A DNA stretch of 64,000 nt from Agrypnia vestita (taxonomy: Eukaryota; Arthropoda; Insecta; Trichoptera; Phryganeidae). The stretch covers positions 310,001-374,000 of the forward strand of contig JADDOH010023140.1 of the NCBI GenBank assembly GCA_016648135.1, in the 5' to 3' direction. Shown here piece by piece: positions 27,901 to 39,900 of this stretch; the first letter of the stretch is position 1, and every line of letters starts with the position of its first letter. The notes beneath the pieces were generated by a model. It saw nothing but the letters and a program-made list of their open reading frames with translations, searched no databases and had not been told where the DNA came from. A program made the position numbers and the translations under genes.

Positions 27901-30900
27901 CTAACTTATTTTACTCAGTTTTGAGGATATTTGTTGCTCCAAACACCTATGCATACATGCAAAATACATATATGTTATTAAACACTTAAGAAATCCATAC
28001 ATTACAGATGGTGTAATAAATTTCAGAAGATAACCGCACTCAGTTTTCACACAGCGTATGCCTAATTAACAGCATAACTCGCCATAAGTTTATGCCATTA
28101 GTATTACCAATAGGTGTTTTTAAAATTAAATAATGCATTTATAAATATGTACACAGATATCAATCGTCATTGGTTGTCGGTTGCTTGATCACAATTTGTA
28201 TTTATCATAATGTCATGCATTTTCAATCAAACTAATAACATAGATTCATCTTAGGAAAACAAAATTTTCTTTAAAAATATCATTGCTACCTGACAATGAG
28301 AGCGATATCACTCATACAGATATATAGAGGAACACTTGTATCACTGGTGGAAGGATCAATATAAATAATGCATTATAAATAATGCATTATAAATAATGCA
28401 GACCAATACTGATAGCTGAAATTCATTAGAAATTTATAATTGGTTTAGCAAACTTCATTATTATCCAAAAATTACAGTAATACATAAAATGACCTCAGAT
28501 TATTATATTGTGTTATCTCCCTACGATTGTATCTTATTATGGTGAAATTAATACATACTTTTGCTAGTAGAAGATCGGTAAAAGCTTTTCCTTTTGGATA
28601 AAGGCCTCCGTCAACTATCGGCGGACCAAAGATTGGCACTTCTTTTGACCGAGACACAGCAATACTGTAATGTGTACTGTCTGAGCATGGGTTTATAACT
28701 TTGACAACAATGAAGACATGTTGAAACTGCGATCTTATATTCTTTGGGGTAAATTTCTGAGCACCAGGTTCTTGAAACACAATTGTAACTATATCATTGC
28801 CTATGTGTCTTTTTCTAAGTAACTGTTGTCTGTTATTAGGTGTGTAAGGAAGCATCGTTGACACATGGAACATGATTTCATAATCTTGATATACAGTATA
28901 CACAGAGTACAGGCCAGTTGAATCTGTTTTGTTGTCCAAACCCGCTTTATATTTATCAAAGCCTTTTAAGCGAACTGTTTGACCGAGCATCTGGAGAAAT
29001 TCTACAAAGGCAGGGCCAGCTTCCTGATTGTTGTACATGTCCTCTTCTGAAGCTTGACCTTGGCGGCAGTACATAATTCCCACTTTGTAATGACGACTGA
29101 CACATTGTTCATCCAGTCTTAGAAGTTGTTCTTCCGCTCCACTGCTGCCCAAACCCAATCTGATGAAACGCAAGTCACACATTATACACCAAAATACATG
29201 TGTACACATCAATATGCACATAACAAAAAAGGAGCACCAATAATCCAATACGCTTGGATGGGTTGGAGTGATAATAATGGTTGGAGATCAGAATGAGTGT
29301 ATCAGAATAATTTTTAAGTTTGTACCAATCAGTGAAAAGATGGAAGAAGCCGGGCTGAAATGGTACATTGCATCTTCAACAGTCAGATGCTGTTTAATTA
29401 TCTGCACTAAATAAAATAAACTCTTTAAAAAAGCTTTTTGGCCATCAATTATTTGACCAGGGATCCTACATGTAAAATTTTATACATCCTAAAATGGTTA
29501 TAGTAAATTTTTCAAGAGTCAGTCAACTCTCCTTTAAGGAACACTTCAACCTTCATTAATGACAAAAACTAAATTGTAACTAAGCCGTGAAAAGTATTTC
29601 ACGGCTTGGTTACAATTTAGTTTTATTTTTACAATTTAATTTACTATTAACATAGAACTTCACATATCTATAAGAGCTATTGGGTTTAGGAGAGCTTTAA
29701 ATATTTATTTGCTCAATACAGTAAAACGTTGTTAATTTGAACCCCGATAAATAGAAATTTGGCACAATTTGAAAATTTTCAAACCCACAAATCCCAAAAT
29801 GATAATCAGTGTTTTGTTTTCCAGGAAATATAACTCATTTCAAAGATTGTGTTGATTTACTAGCAGTAAATCTTTCTCACATATTATTAAAATATAAATC
29901 CGTAGAGAAAATGTCATGTCCTGGAGGAATACAGTTGCGACACAATTGCTTTTCATTTTACCACATTACATATATAACGTGAAACTCTCTTAATACGATC
30001 GCGCTGGCAGTGAATTTGTGTGTGCCGGACAAAGTAAGTGAGGTCAAATATGAAAGATTGTTAGAATTATTAGAGAATCACTGTATAAATGTTTGCACGG
30101 TGTTTGAGAATAGAAAGAAATTCTATCACGCAACGCAAGGTCACGGAGAATCAGTACGGGAATTTGCTGCAAGATTAAAGGAATTGTCGATTCAATGTAA
30201 TTTTGCAGGTAGATTACAGGACAACTTATGGGATTTTTTCACTATTGATATAAAAGAGCAACGGATTCAGGAACGTTTGAATGTGGATGCCGAAAAAGAA
30301 AATTTTGAAAAATTCGTGCAGATTACTGCGGTGATAGAATCATTTTCAGCAGAAAAAAATCGAGGCCAAACAGGTGCAGATAGTATATGCAGCGCGCTGA
30401 TGGAAAAAAATAATGTCGGAATAAATTTTAGTTCAGGGCCAGGATACAGATCGCCTTCGCCAGTTAGGAGATTAACCGGTAGTAAGTATTGCAGCGTTTG
30501 TGGGAAGGGCGATCATGTGAATGCAAATTGTAAGTTCGCGTCATACAAATGCTCAGTCTGTTTTCGCGTCGGGCACCTGGCTAGAGTTTGTAGAAACCGC
30601 CATGAAGTACGCAAATCTAGTCTTCATACAATCTCAACAACGGAAGATAGTATTGTGAATGTTTTTTTTTGTACTTTTACATAATATGTATTTGAGGAAC
30701 AGTCCGACCTTTGATTTGTATAGTTGAAAATATAATATGTAGCTAGGTTAGCGGTAACCACATTTTCCCCCCCGCTTTACAAGAAAATGTGGTATCCCTA
30801 GGGAGCGCGGTTATAAATAGGCCGCCATTTTGAGGACGCGCTCTCTTTTGCTTTGCGCCCGCGGCATAAATAGTAGGTAGAACGGTCGTTCCTCACGTCA

Positions 30901-33900
30901 AGTCCGAAATATAAGTCCATATACAAAGTACTCCCGTGTTTAATTGGAGGCAATCCCTATCTCATCTGGAGTTGAGATATTACAGTATTTCTACTTGACT
31001 TCATTTAAAAAATTTATCCCTTTTGATGATTTCTACATAATTTAGGTGTACATTCAACATATCGCCTTGAGCAAGCTCGCTGGAGCAAAGTCCAAAGGAC
31101 ATGTAATTGCAGGGGCGAACTTTTCACAATACATTAATAACATTATTTTGTGATTAATTACAATTTTCTTTATTTTAATTACGTTTGATTTCAAACTACC
31201 TTAATATTTTCCCGGGCACAATGAAAATTCGTGATTTTTTTTATTGCTAAATTAAATTTGATCCGTACATTCAATAAATTTCTTGAAAGTTCTGGAAGGA
31301 GAATGTTCTAGAAGGTTCGCAAAAGTTTTATGACGATCCAAACAGTGTACTAAAAATCTACGCGTGCGAAGCCGCGCGGGCACAGCTGGTTAAAAATAAA
31401 GAATATAATCCATATAAATACTTGTGAATTTTAATTAAATTTCGGTATGTTTTGGACGTTAAATATTGATGAAAATGAAACAAAATATTACAGTAGTGCC
31501 GAAGAGGCTGTATCAGGTGCTAATACAATTATGTATGTGTATTCTCAGAAATGGATTAGTCGGTCAATTAAGAATGTTCGCATAGTTAAGAATGAAAATA
31601 AAACAAAAATTGGTGTCACCAATGCGGCTCTGCGAGTGTTATCTCTTACAAACCAGCTGTTGATGTTTATATTTAGGATTAAGTTTTATTGTCTCGCCTT
31701 TTCAAATAATACAGTTTTTGTCAAACAGTTAATTTTATGGCTCTGCAAGAATTATCTATTGTAAGCTGCACGTTTTGTGAATTTTGGAATTTATTTGGGC
31801 TAATTATTTTATTAGCCTATTCAAATACTACAGGGTATTTTCAGCGTCTAGAACTTTTGTGACGCCGCCAAAACCACTTAGTTTTTATTGCGCTCATTTT
31901 TCATTGTTACAAATGTTGAACAAATTTTCGTCTTCCGTAAAACGTATTATGTATGAATAAATTGAGTTCGGCTATAAATATTTACACTACTTAGGCGAGA
32001 AACGAAAATAAGCGGGAAACGTATTAAGCCTAAAAAAAATATGGGATTTGTATGGGACTTTTTCGGGACCGCAGAATTTAAACTTATTTAGTGGGAAAAC
32101 TTATTAAAAGTGAATTTATTAAGCGATTTCCACTGTATTATTAACATAAATATATACTTTTAAAGTATGGTAAGAGGGGGGAGCACTTACTGCGACAAGC
32201 TTCATCACTACTTTAAAATGACTAATAATCCATAAAAAAATTATCTCTTTTTTAGATTATAAAATTTATATAGTATACTCAGAAATTCTTGAAGAATGAG
32301 AATAATTCATACATAAAACATCCATTAAGGCGGTACATTCACTGCAAATGCATATTTCGGCGTTTTTTTACGAAAATGTGGGTTTTTATTATTCATTTAT
32401 ATCAGAATGTATATGATAGATTGCAATTTTTTTAGGGCGATAACTTAGATAGAACCTTTATTCTTATACAAAAGTAATAAACTAAACATTATTTACTTAA
32501 TAATAAAAATAATTAAGAAAAATATAGACATTAATCTACAGGCCGCGGCAAAAAAAACCTTTTTAATGTTCCCGGGCGTAGAGTGGTTCGTTTAAAATTT
32601 CTATGTAAGCATAATATTTTTTTTTATACGTATAAAGTTTACTTAATTATCTAGAAACCGTACGTAGGAAATTAAGAAATATTCAATATTAAAAAAGATA
32701 TAATTTTTGAAACATGCTTAAATATTTACGTTTTTTGGTCATTTTCAAACGATGTTTATTCATATAAAAAGATGATTTTAAACGATATATTGTATCTATA
32801 TTCGCACTTTGAGTCTTCATTCACTATTAAAAAGCTAAATTTTTTATAAAAAACACGTTGATTATTATTTTAAAATAAAAATTCTAAAGTATGAAAAACG
32901 ACATCGTCAACGTCCGAATCCATGTTAGATGCCGTCTGGCCACGGCAGGGGTCAGTCGTGTTTATGTAGCCGAATATTCCTCGTCATTTATTTCACTATT
33001 CCTTTTACTTTTACGCCAAATTTGACATTTACATGAATTATTATTATATAATACGCTCAAAAGCAATTGATATCTCCCATATATTAAGGTTTTATATGGA
33101 TTTTCGAACGGTTTCATCCTTTTTAAACTTTGAACTTGCGTCACATGTCAGTTTCGGTATTATCCTAATTCAACAATTCCAGATCATTTGAGGTATCAAG
33201 ATACATACTGTACGCGCCGTGCGCATGCGCATTCGCGTCTCCCATATATTTATTTCTTGTTTAATATTAAAGGTATTCATTATGATATGAGAAATATTTC
33301 AGAATTATTAATATGTTTTTTAAATTCTATTAAGTAAGTAATTATTGGACGAAAATAAAATACGGGAATTGTCGATAGATAAAATAATACATTTTGATAT
33401 ACGCAGTACGCACGTGGGGCTAGGTGATTGTTTTGTATTGTCATATTACGATATGCATTGATTTAAAAAGGAGTTCAGAATTATTACTATGATTCTTAAA
33501 TTATTTAAGGAAAATAATAAGTCGACTCAAATAATATAAGATCATTTGTCTAAAGTTAAATAAGTAAATATTTTGATACGTGAGGTACTTCTGTGGGGTT
33601 ACCTGACGCGGACGAAAGCAAAGAATATACATATGACCATTTCTTTCTATCAAACCTTACTGTTTTAGCAACGTATGTACCATAAATATGTAACGAACGT
33701 GTAATTTTCACTCGATTTGCGCTCAGATGACATGTCGCGCACGGCTTGAAAGGACATGATCTATCGATGTAATTTGACAGCTATGCATGTTTGTGAATCG
33801 GCTGTGCCGCCTTAATAACTTTTTTTTGATAAAAATTCATACAAATTCTCAGTCAGACCTATGTTCTGGAATACGCATTAGAAAATTCATCCATAGTAAA

Positions 33901-36900
33901 ATTCATGAAGTATTTTCAATATCTTCTGTGTGGAATATTCTGCCGTGTATATCTGAGCTCTCTGGCCAACATTTCGGATTCCATGCAGGGCCCGTCATGA
34001 GGGCTGATGTGACGTGTAAGCAATACCGTTCCGAAAGCAGTGTATGTATGTTATGTAACTGTCTCTGACACGGTTTTACCACAAAATACATAAAGTTTTT
34101 ATGGCATTTAACCTGTATTTAAAATAATGCTTTATGCAAACTCGCTGAACTCATTAATAATATTAATTAAAATTTAATTTATTTTAAATTTCATTAAAAA
34201 AATTAACTGTGTGAACTAAAGTGTATAAATTTATGGTGCAAGGGGCTAAAAATTATTATGAATTACCGGGGTTTTCGAATTATCCAGGTTAATCTACTAT
34301 GAAATTAACATTTTGGGACTTGAGAGTTTTAAAATTTTCGAATTATGGCAAATTTTGAATTATTGGTGTTTTACATTGGGGTTGAATACGTAATAATCTC
34401 ATGGGTTTAAACAAAATAATAATAATAAATAGAGGCACTTTCAAAATAGTTCAGTTAATATCTTACAGAAAATGAGGAATTTCGATAATTAAGTGAAACA
34501 TAAAATTTTGTAATATAAACTGGTGGAATTTTTAACCCTCTGAGACCGTATGTATGTTCAAACGAACACTAACTTTGCGATTTTATTTTTCCCATAATAT
34601 ATCGAATATAAATGTCGGGTTTTTGTTTTCTGATTGCTGGCAATCTTGTCTATGGCGTCTATTTTTTTCCGCTTGGCTGTGATACGTAATCCCGCCTAAA
34701 TTGTTGTTTGCATTTTGACAGATCAATCTTCCAATTCCGTCCGTTGTTATTTGAATATTTTAAGGTAAGTTATTCATTTTTTTTATTCAAACTATATTTA
34801 TTTTGTTGCCTAAGGGTGTATTCTAACTATAAAATAAGTAAATACATCAATTTTTCGAAGTTGTTTGTCAGAATATTCAAGTAAAATACAATGTTCGTTC
34901 AATCGAACATTCGGTCCCAGCGGTAATTTTTTTACCAGTATGGCGAATAGTTGATGATTACAATCATTCGAAACTCTTTATTTTCTATATGTGTTATAGT
35001 AAAACAGTCATATGTTTTGTGCGTAAATATTTCAGTAATTATATTTGGTGTGTTTTTTACAATTTATAGATGAATACCAGTCTCAAGGACATTAAAATTA
35101 CCCTGCTATTGGAAGGCGATATTTCTGACATAGAGCTGGAGGAAGAAGATGAATTTGAGGAATTTCAAAATGTCTGGTGTGCAGAAGACGGTGATTTTAA
35201 TCAAAAAAACCCTCGAAAATGAAGTTGGAATGCAGATTGAAATTTTAGTAAGTCATGAACTAATTCAAAGCACCTTTTAATGAATATTTATAAAACTGTT
35301 TTATGGTTTCTATTCATCGATTTTATCTTGCATTAAAAATATAACATTTTCCCTTTTCAGGATGTTGAAGTCAACAATACCGATGAAGAGAATCCTCTAC
35401 TGGACGTGGATGAGATAGAGCCCACCCAGGCAGAAGCCAACGTTGCTTCAGAGGCAGTTGCGAGGGCCGATTTACGCTGGCGTCGTCGGAATTTAGAAAA
35501 TGTTAACATCGAATGCTTTGGAAACTTTTCTGAACCGAATAAAGATATAACAGCTCTCCAATATTTCAAAAAGTTCATTGATAATGACATGATTTTAAAT
35601 ATGGTGGAACAGACCAATCTTTATTCTGTTCAGAAGAGTTTGACAAATGTTTGCACCTCATTTGAAGAAATGCAAAGGTTTCTCAGCATGCACATCATAA
35701 TGGGTATATTTAAGCTTCCTCATATTCGCCACTATTGGCAAGAGGGGCTTAGGCCCGGTTGTTTCAAGTTCGATCAAAGTAAGCGGTCGACTAAAGCATA
35801 GATTTTTACGAAAACGAATCGTCTGATTGGTGGAGAACGTAAAAATCTATGCTTTAAAAGAACGCTTACTTTAATCCAACTTGAAACAACCGGCCCTTAG
35901 ACTACCACTGATATGTGATGTCATGTCGAGAGACCGATTCATCAGCCTCAGGAAGAAATTCCATCTAAATGACAACTCTAACTGTGTGCCCAGCGGTCAA
36001 CCTGGGCATGATAAACTGTTTAAAGTTCGTCCATTTATAGATAGCCTCCGCCACAATTTGTCTAAAGTTGAACCAGAAGAATTCAACAGCATAGATGAAG
36101 CCATGATCCGGTTCAAGGGTAGAACCATTTTAAAACAATATGTATATGAAAAATAAGCCCCATAAATGGGGCTTTAACATGTTTGCCCGAGCGGGATCAA
36201 GTGGCTTAGTTTATGATTTTGAATTATATACGGGTAAAGACACCAATGTGGGTGAGAGGACTGCACTAGGAATCAGCGGAGACGTTGTAGTCAGACTTTG
36301 TAGAGGCATTCCACCAAATGCAAACTACAAAGTTTCCTTTGATAATTGGTTCACCTCACACTCACTTATTTCTAAATTGAAATCTTTAGGCATATGGTCC
36401 ATTGGCACTGTTCGTAACAACCGACTACCGGGCTGTATATTTAAAACAGACCGCAGTTACAAGAAGAGGGCTGTGGAGCATATGACTATAGGACTGAGAT
36501 GGAATCTGGTGTGTTTGCCTTGAAATGGTTCGACAATAGAAATGTGCACTTCGCATCGTCATATGTCGGACTAGAACCGGTTGGTACCGTCCGTCGGTGG
36601 TCTAAGGTTTCCCGCTCCTACATAGATGTACTGTGTCCTGCCATTGTGGCTCAGTACAACAGCTTCATGGGTGGTGTTGACCTCAATAACATGTTGATTG
36701 CACTATATCGGACGGATATCCGATCGAAACGGTTCTATTTGAGAATAATCTTTCATCTCGTTGACATGTGTGTGGTGAATGCCTGGCTGTTGTACAGGCG
36801 TCACTGCACGCAAAAAGGTGAAAGATATAAACCATTGGTAGTGTTTCGATCGGAGATTGGGCGTGCTCTGACATCCAGGGTGCAATCAACGTTCTTCGTA

Positions 36901-39900
36901 GAGGTCGACCCTCAAATGAACCACAAGAGCAATCGTTGCCTTCATCTAGTAGATATCGTGGGAGACAAATGACACCTCTTGATGATGTGAGGTTTGGTGG
37001 ATGGGGGCATTTTCCTGAGTATGCTGAAAAGCTATTGAGATGCAAACACTGTATCCAAGGCATCGTGCAGGTGAAATGCCAACGGTGCCAGGTACATCTG
37101 TGCTTTACACCTACTCGCAACTGCTTCAGGGACTTCCACGCCCGACCTGGGTCCTAATATAATCTAATATGTTAATTTTTATGTGTTTTTTATATTTTTA
37201 TTACAATTGTTATACTTTTTTTGTTATATTTGTTATACTTTTATTTAATAAAATAGATTTTAGTGTACTTATCATATGTTTCAAATCCCAACTCGCCTGG
37301 AATCTTTTATGTTTAAATTTATATATGTTTTTTTTTTTAAATTTTATAATAATTTTCTTTTTAATTAAATACTCATTACAAAATGTTTCATTATATTGTA
37401 ATTTTTTTATTATTACATGGATTTTAGTATGTTTTTGCAGCAGCTGTTTTTTTTCCATACTAATAAAAAAACACCCTTTGAGTCCTAATGTATGTTCAAA
37501 CTAACATAGCATAACTTCTAAACTATAAGGAAAATAAAAAAAAAACACTAAAAATTTTCAAAAAATTCTGTGATGTGTTATCATGCATCAAATATTTTTT
37601 ACAACTGCCATAATTAATTCAGGTCTCAGAGGGTTAATGATAAGTACCTATGGAGAAAAACAGAATCTTTTAGTACATTGGCTTCACCGAAAACATCTAA
37701 TTATCCATAGGGGAAGGGCAACCAAAATCATATAAATAAGTTGATTGTAAGTGGTATACCCACTGTTTGATAATGGTCTAGTAAGGCGAAACAGCGGTCA
37801 TATTTAAAATAATTCTTTATGTAAACACACAAACTCAATAGTAATAGTTATTAAAATTGATTTTATTTTTAATGAAATTCTATAAACTAAACACAAAAAA
37901 AATAATTTAATTCGACAAAATTGAAAAAATATTTTGATTTTTTAGCAAATGGGAACAACAAATATGTCAATATACTTCGGTTACTTAAGTAATATAAATG
38001 TCGCGATCTTTTTATTATCATAATAAATATTGCATTTTCAAATGATTTCTTTAAATATGCAAAAATACACACGTTTTAAAGAAAATTAATGGCATGAGTT
38101 TGGTGAAATTCGCAATCGATCACGATTCTTTTCTTTGTATCTTTAGTTTTGGATAAATGGAGTTCCGCATCATTCAAAATGTTTTTTATGGGTCTCCCGA
38201 ATTTCGAATTAACGAGGTTCTACTGTACTTTTTTCACATATCTTAAGACTGGACATCATGCGCTTTCAAGCCGTGCACGAGATGCCATCTGAGCGTAAAT
38301 CGAATAAAAATTACACTTTCGTCACATATTTACATATACGTTGCTAAAACAGTAAGGTTTTGATAGAAAGAGATGGTCATATATTCTTCGATTTCGAGCA
38401 CCAGCAGAATACCCAGGTTTCCCCATGGAACTACTCTCTCTGTCAAAATATTTACTTATTTTAACTTTTGACAAATGCTTGTATATTATTTGAGTTGAAT
38501 TAAAGAAAAGAATTTAAGAAACATATTAAAATTCTGAACTCCTTTTTAAATCAGTGCATATCGTAATATGACAATCGCAAAACAATACGCCCACGCTCAT
38601 ACCACGTATGTCGAAATGTTTATTATTTTAACTTTCAACAAATTCTCGTATTTTATTTACATCGAATTATTACTTACTGTATAGAATTTAAAAAACATAT
38701 TAATATTTCTGAAATACTTTTCAAATCATAATGTATACCGTAATATTAAACGAAAAACAATACATTATAGATAGGCAATGCGCATGCGCACGGCACATAG
38801 TCTGTATTTTGACTCATATGGAATCTTGAATATTTGAAACTGGACTAATACTTTCAGACTGACATAGTGACGCATGTTCAAAGCTAAAAAGGATGAAACT
38901 GTTCGACAAATCCATAAAAAATCTTATTGTATTAGAGATGTCAATTGCTTTAGAGAGTATAATGTAATAATAATTCATATAAATGTCAAATTTGGCGTAG
39001 AAGTACGTTTAATAGTGAAATAAATGACAACGAATATTCGGCTATGTAAACACGTCCAACCTCTGCCGCGGCCATCGGCATTCTGATTTATGTGGATGTC
39101 ATATTTCATACTTTAGAATTTTTATTTTAAAATAATAATTAACAAGTTTTTAATAAAAAATGTAGCTTTTTAATAGTGAATGAAGATTCAATGTGCGGAT
39201 ATAAATGAAAATCATCAAGAAACGTAAAAATTTCTTGCAAATTTAAAAATCTACAACTTTATTAATATTTAATATTTCTCTATTCTTTTAATACGGATTC
39301 TACATAATTAAGAAGACTTTATAAATATAAAAAAACATATTATGCGTACATAAAAATAATAAAGTCTTTGTTTCCCTAGAACACTAAAAATGATTTTTTA
39401 GGCCGCGGCCTATCAATTAATGCTTATATTTTCTTAATTATTGTAAATAATGTTCAGTTTATTACATTCATATAAAAACAATGGTTCTATCTAAGTTATC
39501 GCCCTAAAAAAATGCAGTCTATCATATATATTCTGATATAAATGAATAACAAAAACCCACAAGTGAATGTGCCGCCTTAAGGCGGCACATTCACTGCAAA
39601 AGCATATTTTGGCATTTTTTACGAAAATGTGGGTTTTTATTATTCATTTATATCAGAATGTATGTGATAGATTGCAATTTTTATAGGGCGATAACTTAGA
39701 TAGAACCTTTGTTCTTACATAAAAGCAATAAACTGAACATTATTTACAATAATTAAGAAAAATATAGGCATTAATCCACAGGCCGCGGCAAAAAAAAGTT
39801 TTTAATGTTACCGGGCGAAAAGTGGTTAGTTTAAAATTTGTATGAAAGCATAATATGTTTTTTTATACGTATAAAGTTTACTTAATTATCTAGAATCCGT

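Larger units (their letters stand above)
29977..32135 (-). mobile_element. Tigger-like MITE copy 3, interrupted by a Ty3-like fragment
   Basis: The right end on plus (..aagcgatttccactg before TA at 32,136-32,137) and left end (gtgaaactctcttaata near 29,980) are the two terminal repeats of the 3,271-4,709 family in reverse. The interior from about 30,990 to 32,135 aligns with the other copies. The stretch 29,997-30,985 is foreign (retroelement). Confidence 0.7.
34536..37633 (+). mobile_element. piggyBac transposon, full length but inactive
   Basis: A 3.1-kb element between TTAA (34,532-34,535) and TTAA (37,634-37,637) has terminal inverted repeats CCCTCTGAGACC / ggtctcagaggg. A related 'tgtatgttcaaac' motif sits near each end, about 20 and 150 bp in. 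It carries one spliced transposase gene with several lesions. It lies in SIPA1L intron 3. Confidence 0.92.

Noticed and set aside
35406..35801. 131-aa ORF as a stand-alone gene
   Set aside because: It is one piece of the piggyBac transposase and its last codons are MITE sequence.
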